DNA of 64,000 bases from Cryobacterium soli (GCF_003611035.1 NZ_CP030033.1:2108001-2172000), one strand, 5' to 3'. Shown: positions 53,999 through 63,004, numbered from the stretch's first letter. Translations and numbers: made by a program. Notes: generated by a model not told the origin, from the letters alone.

Positions 53999-54484
53999 GT
54001 GGATTACCAACAAGTCGCCCTGACCGCCCCCGAGGTCGCGCCCCTGCTCACCGGCCTCCGTCAGGAATATGACGCCCGCTACGGCCCGGGCGCCGGCGAC
54101 TCGGTGCTGGATGTGGAGCCGCAGGAATTCGAGGCCCCGAGCGGAGCCTTCGTGGTGCTGATGGATGGGAAGTGCACCGTCGCGGGCGGCGGACTCCGCC
54201 GGATCGACGATGAGACCGTCGAGATCAAGCGGATGTGGACCAATCCGGACTATCGCCGCCAGGGCCACGCCCTGCGGCTGCTGCGCGAGCTGGCCGGCCT
54301 GGCCGGGCAGCTCGGTTACACCACCGTGCGCCTGGAGACCGGGCACGCCCAGCCCGAGGCACTCGCCCTGTACCGCGGACTCGGCTTCACCGAGATCGAC
54401 AGCTACGGCCCCTACGAGCACGCCGCCGCGTTCGAGTTCCGCGTCGACGCCGTCACGACGACGCCCCGCCACTCCCGCCACTAG
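53999..54484 (+). CDS. GNAT-family N-acetyltransferase
   Basis: Protein of 161 residues (GTG start, GCAGGA upstream). The central GNAT motif is VEIKRMWTNPDYRRQGHALR followed by LLRELAGLAGQLGY, and near the C-terminus LYRGLGFTEIDSYGPYEHAA. The acceptor is unknown. It diverges from the hadA-hadB-murB operon across a 95-base gap. Confidence 0.88.
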   Translation: MDYQQVALTAPEVAPLLTGLRQEYDARYGPGAGDSVLDVEPQEFEAPSGAFVVLMDGKCTVAGGGLRRIDDETVEIKRMWTNPDYRRQGHALRLLRELAGLAGQLGYTTVRLETGHAQPEALALYRGLGFTEIDSYGPYEHAAAFEFRVDAVTTTPRHSRH

Positions 54485-54540
54485 GGCGGAAGGACGGGGC
54501 ATGGACGTTCGGACGCGCTGACCGAAACGGCTCAGCCTGC

Positions 54541-55374
54541 TCAGACGGACGGGATGACCAAGCCGCCCCAGGTGTCGAGCATGTACTGCTGGGTCTCCGG
54601 GGAGAGCAGCAGTTCCTTGAGCTTGACGATGCGCGGGTCGTTCTCGAGCTCGGGCGTGGTGGCCAGCACGTTGGCGTAGGGGCTGTCCTTGCCCTCGATC
54701 AGGATCGCCTGGTCGGCTGTCAGGCCGGCCGGCAGCGCGAACGAGATGGTCACGAACGCCGCGTCGACGTCCTGCACGGCCTGCGGCAGAGTGGCGTTCT
54801 CGATCTCGCGGAACTCGTACTTGTTCGGGTTCTCGGTGATGTCGGCGAGCGAGGTGGGCTCATCCGTCGTCTCGATCAGGCCTTCGCCGGCCAGGATCTT
54901 GAGGGCGCGGCCCTCGTTGGTCGGGTCGTTCGGGATGGCGATGGTGGCGCCGTTCTTGAGGTCGTCGAGCGACTTCACGGTGTTGCTGTAGAACGCGGCG
55001 CTGGGCAGGTAGATCTCGCCGACGCTCACCAGGCTGCCGCCGGCCTGCTCGTTGTAGGTCTCGAGGAACGTGGCGTTCTGGAACAGGTTCGCGTCGATCG
55101 AGCCGTCGGACAGGGCCACGTTGGGGGTGTTGTAGTCGGTGAAGTCCTGGAACTTGATCTCCAGGCCCGCGTCGGCGGCGAGGTTGTCCTGCACGAACTT
55201 GAGGATGTCGCCGGCCGGGGTGGCCAGGGCGCCCACAGTGACGGTGCCTAGGTCATCGGCTCCGCCGGTGGCGGACGGCTCGTCGGAGGATCCGGCGCAG
55301 GCGGTGAGGGCGAACAGGGCGGAGATGGCAACGGCGGCACCAGCAAGGCGCGTGCGGCGTGAGGTGAACTGCAT
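54541..55374 (-). CDS. metQ: D-methionine-type ABC importer binding lipoprotein
   Basis: Protein of 277 residues of the NlpA/MetQ family, starting MQFTSRRTRLAG. Lipobox LTAC gives a lipid-anchored Cys at about 26. Family phrases include ILKFVQDNLAADAGLEIKFQ, DFTDYNTPNVALSDGSIDAN, LFQNATFLETYN and GATIAIPNDPTNEGRALKIL. It delivers methionine (or analogues) to MetI/MetN. It is the last gene of the metN-metI-metQ operon, 95 bases after metI. Confidence 0.94.
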   Translation of the reverse strand: MQFTSRRTRLAGAAVAISALFALTACAGSSDEPSATGGADDLGTVTVGALATPAGDILKFVQDNLAADAGLEIKFQDFTDYNTPNVALSDGSIDANLFQNATFLETYNEQAGGSLVSVGEIYLPSAAFYSNTVKSLDDLKNGATIAIPNDPTNEGRALKILAGEGLIETTDEPTSLADITENPNKYEFREIENATLPQAVQDVDAAFVTISFALPAGLTADQAILIEGKDSPYANVLATTPELENDPRIVKLKELLLSPETQQYMLDTWGGLVIPSV

Positions 55375-55469
55375 GGGAGGACTCTTCTCGTGGGTGGCGG
55401 GTGGTGAGAGCCGCGCCGTCATGCTGACTTCGGCGCGACCGGGTGAGACAGGGGGTGGGACGGGGCAGC

Positions 55470-56237
55470 TCAGGCGCCGGTGGCGACCTCGGCACGCAAC
55501 ATTGGTGACGTCTTCTCCGCGCGGCTCGGCCGGGAGCGGTGCGCGAAGCGCTTGGCCAGCATCGTCGCCAGCCCCTGCAGCAACATCACGATCACGAAGA
55601 TGACGATGATCACGGCGACCATGTGGATGGTGCTGTAGCGCTGGTAGCCGTACCGCACGGCGACATCGCCCAGGCCGCCGCCGGCAACGGTGCCGACCAT
55701 GGCGGAGAAGTTGATGATGGAGGTCACCGTGGTGGACAGCCCGAGGATCATCGGGGCGAGCGCCTCAGGTACGAGCACCTTCGACACGATCTGCCAGCGG
55801 GTGGCGCCCAGCGACTCGGCGGCCTCGATCAGGCCCGTGTCCACCTCCTTGATCGCGATCTCCACCATGCGGGCGAAGAACGGGATAGCCACGACGGCCA
55901 GCGGCACGATGGCGGCGGTGGGGCCGATGAAGGTGCCCACGACGAGGCGGGTGAACGGGATCAACGCGACCATCAGGATGATGAACGGCACGCTGCGGCC
56001 AAGGTTCACGATGAAATCGAGCACCCGGTTGATCACCCGGCCGGCCCGGCGCGAACCGAACGGGCTCTCGAACAGGCCGCCGGGTTCGGTGCCGACGAGC
56101 AGGATGCCCAGCGGTAGCCCAACGATGACCGTGATGAGCAGCGAGACGCCCACCATATAGAGGGTCTGCCCGGTGCCGATGAGCAGCACCTGGAACAGGT
56201 CCGACCAGAACTGCGGCAGTGATGGATCCAGAAGCAC
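55470..56237 (-). CDS. metI: Methionine ABC importer permease
   Basis: Protein of 255 residues with five or six helices, somewhat longer than the usual 217 because of a loop and a C-terminal tail. The EAA loop VDTGLIEAAESLGATRWQIV and SVPFIILMVALIPFTRLVVG are typical of MetI. It dimerises to form the channel and docks two MetN ATPases. It starts 2 bases after the metN stop. Confidence 0.93.
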   Translation of the reverse strand: MLLDPSLPQFWSDLFQVLLIGTGQTLYMVGVSLLITVIVGLPLGILLVGTEPGGLFESPFGSRRAGRVINRVLDFIVNLGRSVPFIILMVALIPFTRLVVGTFIGPTAAIVPLAVVAIPFFARMVEIAIKEVDTGLIEAAESLGATRWQIVSKVLVPEALAPMILGLSTTVTSIINFSAMVGTVAGGGLGDVAVRYGYQRYSTIHMVAVIIVIFVIVMLLQGLATMLAKRFAHRSRPSRAEKTSPMLRAEVATGA

Positions 56238-56239
56238 GG

Positions 56240-57226
56240 TTACTCCCCCACGATTTCGACGAGCATGCCCTGGCTGCGCAGGTCCTCGATGGGCCCGGCG
56301 TTGCCCGCCGGGCTTCCCGGCAGGGCCAGACGGGTGCGCCCGGCCTGATTGCCGCCAATGGTCTCGATGGCCGCGCCGAGGATGGACACGTCCAGCCCGT
56401 AGGTGCGCGCCAACTGGGCGATCACCGGCCGGTCGGCCGACCCTCCGCTGAAGGTGATGTCGATCACCGTGTCCCCGGGCAGCGACGGGGCGTCACCGAG
56501 CGGGAAGAGTTCGTGCGCCAGGCGGGAGCCGGCGGTGGAGATGAGCGAGACGATGCGGCCCTGTTCGACGATGCGGCCGCCCTCGATGAGCGCGGCGGAG
56601 TCGCAGATGCGCTTGACGACATCCATCTCGTGGGTGATCAGCAGCACGGTGAGGCCCAGGTCGGTGTTGATCTTCTTGACCAGGTCGAGGATCGACCGGG
56701 TGGTCTCCGGGTCGAGGGCGCTGGTGGCCTCGTCGGAGAGCAGCACCTTGGGGTTGCCGGCCAGCGCCCGGGCGATGCCCACGCGCTGCTTCTGCCCGCC
56801 GGAGAGTTCGGCGGGGTAGGCGCCGGCTTTGTCGTCGAGTCCGACGAGGTCGAGGATCTCCAGGGCCCGGCGGCGGCGTTGGTCGCCGTCGACCCCGATG
56901 ATCTCCAGGCCCAGTTCGACGTTGCCGCGCACGGTGCGCCCGGCCAGCAGGTTGAAGTGCTGGAAGACCATGCCGATCTTGCGGCGCGCCCGGCGCAGTT
57001 CGGCCGGCGCCAGGGCGGTGAGCTCGTCGCCGTCCACCGTGACGGTGCCGGAGTCGGGGCGTTCGAGCAGGTTGACCGCCCGGATCAGGGTGCTCTTGCC
57101 GGCACCGCTCTGGCCGATCACGCCGAAGATCTCGCCTTCCGCCACCTCGAGAGAGACGTCCCGAAGGGCGGTGGTGACCGTGCCGCCGGAGCGGAAGGTC
57201 TTGGAGACGTGCTGAACGGAGATCAC
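56240..57226 (-). CDS. metN: Methionine ABC importer ATPase
   Basis: Protein of 328 residues. Walker A GQSGAGKST, Q-loop VFQHFNLLAGRTV, signature LSGGQKQRVGIARAL, Walker B VLLSDEATSALDPET and H-loop LITHEMDVVKRI are intact. The C-terminal NIL domain (about 245-328), which senses intracellular methionine and inhibits transport, is present. It is first in the operon; a plausible promoter lies 50-80 bases upstream and no SAM riboswitch was recognised. Confidence 0.95.
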   Translation of the reverse strand: MISVQHVSKTFRSGGTVTTALRDVSLEVAEGEIFGVIGQSGAGKSTLIRAVNLLERPDSGTVTVDGDELTALAPAELRRARRKIGMVFQHFNLLAGRTVRGNVELGLEIIGVDGDQRRRRALEILDLVGLDDKAGAYPAELSGGQKQRVGIARALAGNPKVLLSDEATSALDPETTRSILDLVKKINTDLGLTVLLITHEMDVVKRICDSAALIEGGRIVEQGRIVSLISTAGSRLAHELFPLGDAPSLPGDTVIDITFSGGSADRPVIAQLARTYGLDVSILGAAIETIGGNQAGRTRLALPGSPAGNAGPIEDLRSQGMLVEIVGE

Positions 57227-57275
57227 GGTGGTCCTGAGGTGTCGGGCTGCACGGTCGGGTGGTGCGTTCTGGCGG

Positions 57276-57305
57276 CTTGTACCCCAGTCCTTCCGAGTCT
57301 GTCAA
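57276..57305 (-). promoter_or_regulatory. Putative promoter of metN-metI-metQ
   Basis: On the minus strand, -35 TTGACA (57305-57300) and TACAAG/GTACAA (57281-57276) are 17-18 bases apart, placing the start site about 40 bases upstream of metN. Confidence 0.5.
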
Positions 57306-57399
57306 CCGCAACGCCGTGGGCCAAATCAGTGTGACGGAATGTGTCGGGTGACCCCTTCTTGCCGCGTCGACCCCCGTAGAGGGATAACGTGGACACGTT

Positions 57400-57954
57400 A
57401 TGCATAACAAACTGACCCCCCACCCCGATCTTCCGATCGACCTGCCCACGGCCGAGCGCCTCGCCAAGGCCGTCGAACACTATGGCGAGTCCACCGTCGT
57501 CGACCACTCCGTCGCCCTCATGCGCGGCAAGAACGCCGGCAAGGACTTCCTCCTCTACGTGGGCGGCCGGCACGCACTCGGCATCCTCGAGGGTGCCCCG
57601 GCCCTGTACTGGCCTGAGCTGTGGGGCGCCCGCGCCCTGCTGCACGTGTGGAACGACTCCGCCGCACCGTATGTCGTCGTCGGCCTCAACAACGAGGCCT
57701 GGCGCATCCGTGAAATGTGCGCGAAGGTCGTGCTGCTGCGCGGCCTGGATGTGGCACCCAAGCTCGTGAAGGCGACCACCGACGAGGTGCCGCGCGTGCG
57801 CGTCGCCGCCCTCAACGCCCTCGCCGTGCAGGGCCGCGAGCAGGACATCCCCACCATCACCGTGCGACTGCGCGACCCCGACAAGGACGTTCGCCGCGCC
57901 GCCCAGCAGGCCCGCGACGCCATCGTCAGCCGTCTCAACCTGCCCAAGGAGTAA
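57400..57954 (+). CDS. HEAT-repeat-like protein
   Basis: Protein of 184 residues with helical repeats: NNEAWRIREMCAKVVLLRGL, TTDEVPRVRVAALNALAVQG and LRDPDKDVRRAAQQARDAIV follow the HEAT/PBS-lyase spacing. The first 80 residues contain a distinct region (DFLLYVGGRHALGILEGAPA, LYWPELWGARALLHVW). It probably mediates protein contacts; no partner is known. The promoter region has AACGT-GGAC-ACGTT just before the ATG. The SGNH hydrolase gene follows after 2 bases. Confidence 0.75.
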   Translation: MHNKLTPHPDLPIDLPTAERLAKAVEHYGESTVVDHSVALMRGKNAGKDFLLYVGGRHALGILEGAPALYWPELWGARALLHVWNDSAAPYVVVGLNNEAWRIREMCAKVVLLRGLDVAPKLVKATTDEVPRVRVAALNALAVQGREQDIPTITVRLRDPDKDVRRAAQQARDAIVSRLNLPKE

Positions 57955-57956
57955 CC

Positions 57957-58769
57957 ACGAACGCCACCCAGGAGCCCCACTCCGCGCCGTCGACCCTGCA
58001 GCCCTACCGGCGGTACGTGGCCATCGGTGACAGCTTCACCGAAGGCGTCGGCGACGACCTGCCCGACGGCCAGGTGCGCGGATGGGCCGACCTCGTGGCG
58101 CTTGGACTGGCCGCGGCGAGCCCCGAGCCGGTCTCGTACGCCAACCTCGCCATCCGTGGCAAGCTGCTCGGCCCCATCGTGAACGACCAGTTGGAGCCGG
58201 CCCTCGCGCTGGGGCCCGACCTGCTCACGGTGTGCGGCGGCGGCAACGACATGATGCGGCCCCGGGTGGAGATCTCCTACGTTGTCGACCTGCTCGACCG
58301 GGTCGTCGACAAGGCGGTGGCCGACGGCATCCACGTGGTGGTGCTCAGCGGCGGCAACCCGTCCCGGCACCTGCCGCTCGGCTCGCTCATGCAGAAGCGC
58401 GGCGACAGGCTCGCCGAGGCCGCCAGGGAGACCTTCGGCAAGCCCGGCGTCACCCTGGTCGACAACTGGATCGACACCGAACTCATGCAGAGCCGGTTCT
58501 GGTCGGCCGACAAGCTGCACCTCAATGCCTGCGGGCACACCCGGGTGGCCACCAACGTGCTCACCGCCCTCGGCGTGCCGGTGCCGGCCGGTTGGGCGCA
58601 GGGCGAGGCCGGCGAGGCCCCGCCGCGCGAGCGTATCCAGGACACCGCCGCGTACTACGCCGCCTACGTGTTGCCCTGGATCGGGCGCCGGCTCACGGGC
58701 CGGTCCTCCGGCGACGGCCGCCCGCCCAAGCGCCCCGAACTCACCGAGGTTGTCGTCCCGTCCGTTTAG
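57957..58769 (+). CDS. SGNH/GDSL-family hydrolase (possible ACG start)
   Basis: Protein of 270 residues if translation begins at ACG 57957, which lies 5 bases after a perfect AAGGAG ribosome site and just after the HEAT gene stop. No ATG, GTG or TTG is available before GTG 58017, which would remove residues preceding the first strand. The SGNH blocks are intact: VAIGDSFTEGVGDD (nucleophile Ser), Gly in IRGKLLG, GGGNDMM (Asn) and ADKLHLNACGH (catalytic Asp and His). Esterase or lipase activity is expected; the substrate is unknown. Confidence 0.85.
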   Translation, partial: TNATQEPHSAPSTLQPYRRYVAIGDSFTEGVGDDLPDGQVRGWADLVALGLAAASPEPVSYANLAIRGKLLGPIVNDQLEPALALGPDLLTVCGGGNDMMRPRVEISYVVDLLDRVVDKAVADGIHVVVLSGGNPSRHLPLGSLMQKRGDRLAEAARETFGKPGVTLVDNWIDTELMQSRFWSADKLHLNACGHTRVATNVLTALGVPVPAGWAQGEAGEAPPRERIQDTAAYYAAYVLPWIGRRLTGRSSGDGRPPKRPELTEVVVPSV

Positions 58770-58772
58770 GTC

Positions 58773-59507
58773 CTAGCGGTTCGCGGCCACCTGGTCGGCC
58801 AGGTAACCGCCGAACCCGCCCGGCGCCCGGCCGTCCAACCGACCGGAGGTGAGCACAGGGATGAGGGCCGTGCGGCACTCGTGCACGCCCAGACGGCGCA
58901 ACTCCCCCACCAGCAGCACGTCTTCGTCGGAGTCCACGTCACGGAAGCCACCGGCGGCGAGGTACCGGTCCGCCCGCACGCCCAGGTTGGCGCCGTGCAC
59001 GTGCGGATGCCCGTCCACCAGGCTGTGCTCGTCGTGCCAGCGGGCACGCTCCCCGGCGGGAAGGTCGGCGTCGGGCAGCACCGTACCCAGCATCAGCTCG
59101 GTGCCCGCCTCGGCGAGCGCCAACTGCACGGCCAGCCAGCGCCGGGGAACGGCGGAGTCGGCATCCGTCGTGGCCACCCAGGTGTGTTCAGGAACGGTGC
59201 CGGCCAACAGCCGGTGCACCCCGAGGCGGCGGGCCGAGCCGACCGAGCCGGCGTCGCTCTCCATGGTCAGGAAGCAGGGCCACTCGGCCAGGACATCGGC
59301 CGAGCCGTCGGTGCACCGGTCGAGCACGACAAGCACCGAGATGGCGGGGGCGTCGACGCCGAACTCCTCCCGCACCACCGCAACGGCCTCGGCCAGGGCG
59401 GCCAGGCAGCGCGGCAGCCTGCTCTCCTCGTTCCTGGCGGGCACCACCACGAGCACGGCATCGATCCGCGCGGGCTCACGATGCGGAGTCTCGAGCGGCC
59501 TGGTCAC
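58773..59507 (-). CDS. Family 2 glycosyltransferase
   Basis: Protein of 244 residues with a GT-A fold. It has AVLVVVPARNEESRLPRCLA (nucleotide-sugar site), SVLVVLDRCTDGSADVLAEW, the metal motif ATTDADSAVPRRWL and DVDSDEDVLLVGELRRLG (ED-type catalytic acid). No membrane helix is obvious. It is the last gene of a three-gene operon with an acyl-CoA dehydrogenase and a PIG-L/methyltransferase fusion, with 4-base overlaps. The acceptor is unknown. Confidence 0.88.
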   Translation of the reverse strand: MTRPLETPHREPARIDAVLVVVPARNEESRLPRCLAALAEAVAVVREEFGVDAPAISVLVVLDRCTDGSADVLAEWPCFLTMESDAGSVGSARRLGVHRLLAGTVPEHTWVATTDADSAVPRRWLAVQLALAEAGTELMLGTVLPDADLPAGERARWHDEHSLVDGHPHVHGANLGVRADRYLAAGGFRDVDSDEDVLLVGELRRLGVHECRTALIPVLTSGRLDGRAPGGFGGYLADQVAANR

Positions 59508-61000
59508 GGCGCCAGGCCCTCACGCTGGGCGACCGACCGGGCCGGGGCCGGTTCGTAGACCTCAAGCACGAAGTCGCGTTCCAGATGCAGCACTGTGCGC
59601 TCCAGGCCCGGCAGCGCGGCCAGTGCGGCGTGCACGTCGTCGCCGCCGAGCGGGTATTCGCCTACCGGGTGCCGCCAGTGGCAGGCCACGAGCGACCCGC
59701 CGGGCGCGAGGCTGTCCCGGCAGCGGGTGAGGAGCACATCCAGGTCGGCCGGCGAGCAGTAGTAGCCGATCTCTGACAGCACGACCAGATCGAAGCTGCC
59801 TTCCGGCCACTCGGCGGGCAGGATGCGTTGTTCGACAGTGACCCCAGGGAGCCCAGCCAGCCGGCGGCGGGCCACGTCGAGCGCCCGCTCGGCGAGGTCG
59901 GTGGCGAGGAGGGTGTCGCAGCGGTCCGCGAGCTCGCGGCTGAGCACCCCGATGGAGCAGCCCAGTTCGAGCGCCGCACCGTAGCGTTTCAACGGCAGCG
60001 CGGCCAGGGTGACGGCGCGCTTGCGCGACTCGTACCACCGGGTCTCGAAGCCCCACGGGTCGTCCGAACCCGAGTAGAAGTCGTCGAAGAATTCGGCCGT
60101 CAGGCTACCGGGCGCCGGCGTATCGGGCGCGGCGCGGTCGAGCGTGGGCGCATCGGGCGCGTCACTATCAGGCGCCGGACTGCCGGGCGTTTCTGCGGCG
60201 TCGGGTGCACGCACGATGGAGGGCCTCGCCTCCAGGAACATCTCCCAGGGGCGTTCGAAGTGCGCGGCGAAGCCCGGCTGCACGATCGCCTCGTCGCCGG
60301 GGTAGGCCGAGAGCGGACGCACCTGGCTGACGTGCGCGGCCATCGCGGCGCTCTTGCGCGCATGACCCGCCGCGCCCAGGGCGATCGAATACAGCACCTC
60401 GGCGCCGTCGCCGGCCGGCCAGACATCATCCGCCGGGGTCGACCAGTGCCAGGCCCAGATGGGGTACTCCAACAGCCGGGCGCCGATACGGGCGGCCACG
60501 AGCGCCGCAGCCTCGCCGGCCGCGGTGTGGTCGGGGTGACCATCCTTCCGCCACGGGGCCACCAGCCACACCCCACCGGCATCCGCGGGCGCATCCGCCG
60601 TCGCCTCTGCCACGAGCGCGTCGGCCAGCTCCGTACGGTGGGCCGCGAGGCTGCCGTCGGGCAGGTCGAGCAGCCGGATGCGCGCCGCCGGCGTCAGCGC
60701 GCGCACGGCCGCCACCACCTCGGCACGGCGAACCACCGCGAGGGCGGCGGGTGTGGTTGTGGGCGAGTGCGGGTGCGAGGCTTCACCGTTGCTGGCCACG
60801 ATCACGGTGACCGGGATCCCCTGGGCCGCGGCCGCGACAATCAGGCCGCCGGCACCGAGGGACTCGTCGTCGGGGTGCGCCGCGACGACCACGAGCCGGT
60901 CACAGCCGGACAGGGTGAGCGGCCGGGCGCGCACCGCCCAGTCGGCGCCCTGCCAGACCTCTTCGCCGGTTCCGCCGCCGTCGTGAGTGAAGGTCACCAT
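59504..61000 (-). CDS. PIG-L deacetylase fused to a class I methyltransferase
   Basis: Protein of 498 residues with two enzymes in one chain. The N-terminal PIG-L domain (about 1-260) has the zinc motif VVVAAHPDDESLGAGGLI and GHPDHTAAGEAAAL. An Asp/Pro/Ala-rich linker (about 270-310) contains repeated DAP/TPAP words. The C-terminal SAM methyltransferase (about 310-490) has ALELGCSIGVLSRELADRCD, LLATDLAERALDVARRRL and SFDLVVLSEIGYY, a NodS-like pattern. It overlaps its neighbours at both ends, so deacetylation and methylation of one N-acetylated intermediate is inferred. Confidence 0.9.
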   Translation of the reverse strand: MVTFTHDGGGTGEEVWQGADWAVRARPLTLSGCDRLVVVAAHPDDESLGAGGLIVAAAAQGIPVTVIVASNGEASHPHSPTTTPAALAVVRRAEVVAAVRALTPAARIRLLDLPDGSLAAHRTELADALVAEATADAPADAGGVWLVAPWRKDGHPDHTAAGEAAALVAARIGARLLEYPIWAWHWSTPADDVWPAGDGAEVLYSIALGAAGHARKSAAMAAHVSQVRPLSAYPGDEAIVQPGFAAHFERPWEMFLEARPSIVRAPDAAETPGSPAPDSDAPDAPTLDRAAPDTPAPGSLTAEFFDDFYSGSDDPWGFETRWYESRKRAVTLAALPLKRYGAALELGCSIGVLSRELADRCDTLLATDLAERALDVARRRLAGLPGVTVEQRILPAEWPEGSFDLVVLSEIGYYCSPADLDVLLTRCRDSLAPGGSLVACHWRHPVGEYPLGGDDVHAALAALPGLERTVLHLERDFVLEVYEPAPARSVAQREGLAP

Positions 61001-62211
61001 GCCGGGAGCTCCTCGCCAAGCACGCGGTCGCCGAGCGCCGCGTCGTCACGCTCGGCGTGGTGCTGCCGCACGTACAGGGTCAGATCGGCGACCCGTCGGG
61101 CGTGCCGGGCGTCAAGCGCGAGCGGCGCCGGACCGAGCGCGTGCCCGACCCGGGTCACCACCTCGTCGACCGTGCGCGCGACAAGCCCGCGCACCCGCGC
61201 GGCGAGCAGCACGCCATCCGCCCCCACGGCCTCACCCGCGTCGATCGCGGTCGCGGCATCGAAGAGGGCAGCCCCGGCGCCGAGCAGCGCCAGGTCGACC
61301 GCGCCGAGATGGGCCCGCATGATCTGGTCGGGCGCACGGCCCTCTGCGGCCCGGCGCAGCTGCCGGCCCACCCCCACGGCCCCACCCCACCAGCAGGCCG
61401 CCACCTGGATGCCGCCCCAGCTGAACCCGGGCCGGCTCAGATACCAGTCATCCTCGCCGACCGGCACGGCGGGAACCGCGCTGAAGTCCACGGGACCGCT
61501 GGGCACCTGGGTGAGCCCGGTCGCGACCCAGCTGCCCTCGTGCACGCGCACTCCGGGGTCGCCGAGATCGACGGCGAACAGCCGGCGGTGCCCGGGCTCG
61601 GCACCAGCGGGGGTGGTGTGGGCGGTCACCAGGGCGTGGCTGAGCGATCCCGCCAAGGAGCACCACGGCTTCGTTCCGTCCAGCTGCCAGCCGGAGTCCT
61701 CGGGCGCGCCGTCGCTGCGGGTGGCGGACAGCCGCACCCCCGGCCCCTCGGCGGCGAAGACCCCCCAGCTCTGCGTGCCGGCGCCGGTCGAACCGGGCAC
61801 CGCCGTGTCACCGCGAGCCTGCCGCAGGATGGTCAGCGCATCGGCGTGCGCCTCCAGCACGCGCGCCGCGGTGAGGTCGGCCGCGGCCGCGCTGGCCAGG
61901 GCATCGAAGAGCAGCGAGGTCTGCCCCGCGCCGGGCTGCGGCAGCAGGCGCGCCGTCTCCACGGCGAACCGGATGGCGCGGCCCGCGTCGCCATCCACCG
62001 CCCCTGCGGCAGCCGCCACCGCGCTCGCACTGCCCGGCTCGTGCGGCCCCGCGGCTCTCACGCCGGCCGCCCCGACCGCGGATCCTGGCCGGCGTCGGAC
62101 GCCCCGCACCGAAACCGGCGCCGACGCCGACGCCGCAGCATCCCTCGCCGGAACTGCCGCCACCGGTGCCCCGGGTGCCCCCTGCGTCGCCGCGCCTGAC
62201 TGCGTTGCCAT
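60994..62211 (-). CDS. Acyl-CoA dehydrogenase-like flavoprotein
   Basis: Protein of 405 residues from the ATG at 62211 with a GGAGGAGA site. The acyl-CoA dehydrogenase fold is recognisable in the middle (WQLDGTKPWCSLAGSLSHAL, VPVGEDDWYLSRPGFSWGGI) and C-terminal helical region (RRAAEGRAPDQIMRAHLGAV). The first 75 residues are low-complexity Ala/Gly/Ser. A catalytic Glu could not be assigned. It is the first gene of the operon with PIG-L/methyltransferase and GT2; a desaturation step in making an unknown glycolipid or amino-sugar metabolite is inferred. Confidence 0.82.
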   Translation of the reverse strand: MATQSGAATQGAPGAPVAAVPARDAAASASAPVSVRGVRRRPGSAVGAAGVRAAGPHEPGSASAVAAAAGAVDGDAGRAIRFAVETARLLPQPGAGQTSLLFDALASAAAADLTAARVLEAHADALTILRQARGDTAVPGSTGAGTQSWGVFAAEGPGVRLSATRSDGAPEDSGWQLDGTKPWCSLAGSLSHALVTAHTTPAGAEPGHRRLFAVDLGDPGVRVHEGSWVATGLTQVPSGPVDFSAVPAVPVGEDDWYLSRPGFSWGGIQVAACWWGGAVGVGRQLRRAAEGRAPDQIMRAHLGAVDLALLGAGAALFDAATAIDAGEAVGADGVLLAARVRGLVARTVDEVVTRVGHALGPAPLALDARHARRVADLTLYVRQHHAERDDAALGDRVLGEELPAW

Positions 62212-62536
62212 TGTTCTCCTCCGGTGCGCCATCCGCGCCATCCACTCCGCGGCGCCGGCTCCCCGAGCGCTGCGACACCTGTCAGAACATCCTGCCAAAT
62301 CAACCGGCGACCCGGCCAGATCCGTCGCCCTCCAGGCCTTACGAACCGATGAATTCGGGGATATGATCCCCCCAAACGGGGGTGTTCCCCGAAGTGTGGC
62401 CCTGAGGCACCGTTGATAGGGCCTGACCGAGGTCACACCAGAAACATCCCCGCTTGGGGTGGGCCGTCATCGGGGTGGCCCGCCCCTTCCTTCTGTCCGG
62501 TCGGCCGGCCCTCTGCCCGGTGTCCCCCCGGCTCGG
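62212..62536. other. Gap upstream of the acyl-CoA dehydrogenase operon
   Basis: A 325-base region with several C/G-rich hairpin-like words (CCCCAAACGGGGG and ATCCCCGCTTGGGG near 62370-62460). It must hold the operon promoter and the end of the F420-type nitroreductase gene's message. No gene or known RNA was recognised. Confidence 0.45.
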
Positions 62537-63004
62537 TCAGCGCACCCGGCCGATCTCGAAGACCGGGTAGTCCGCCGCGATCGCCGCAAACTCTGCCACC
62601 GGCGCATCCTTATCCACCGGGATGTGCGGGCGGGCGCCCGGGGCACGCTGCAGGTAGTTCTTGATGATGGCGGGCCGGCGGGCCACGTCCACCTCGGTGA
62701 GCCGAACCTCCCGACGCAGCCCCGCCCGGATCGACACGCGCCCATCGGCGGCCCGCACGTTGCGCACCCACCGTGCTCCCTGGCCGAGCATCGAGACGAC
62801 ATAGCGACGCCCGTCCACCCGGGCGGTCACCAGCGGCAGGCGCAGGGGCGTGCCCGACTTCGGGTTCACGGTGTCCAGCCGGATCAGCCACCAGCCCAAC
62901 AGGCCGGACGCTGCGAGCCGGCCCATGAATCGGTTTGATCGCAGGGCCGCCCGGCCGGGGCGACCTCCGCTGTACATCTGCCGGTGCCGGTCATCGAAGC
63001 TCAC
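62537..63004 (-). CDS. Deazaflavin-dependent nitroreductase-family protein
   Basis: Protein of 155 residues of the DUF385/Ddn-like split-barrel family. Phrases include IRLDTVNPKSGTPLRLPLVT, ARVDGRRYVVSMLGQGARWV and RNVRAADGRVSIRAGLRREV, with the usual ending of two helices. Family members use F420 to reduce quinones or nitro compounds; the substrate here is unknown. It stands alone on the minus strand between an SDR gene and the acyl-CoA dehydrogenase operon. Confidence 0.85.
   Translation of the reverse strand: MSFDDRHRQMYSGGRPGRAALRSNRFMGRLAASGLLGWWLIRLDTVNPKSGTPLRLPLVTARVDGRRYVVSMLGQGARWVRNVRAADGRVSIRAGLRREVRLTEVDVARRPAIIKNYLQRAPGARPHIPVDKDAPVAEFAAIAADYPVFEIGRVR

Noticed and set aside
57227..57399. 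SAM riboswitch before metN
   Set aside because: The expected SAM-aptamer core words and a four-way junction could not be found; only a promoter-like pair is visible.
59828..62416. 862-codon plus-strand open frame
   Set aside because: It lies antisense to the PIG-L/methyltransferase and acyl-CoA dehydrogenase genes and is made of Arg/Ala/Pro/Ser-rich low-complexity sequence.
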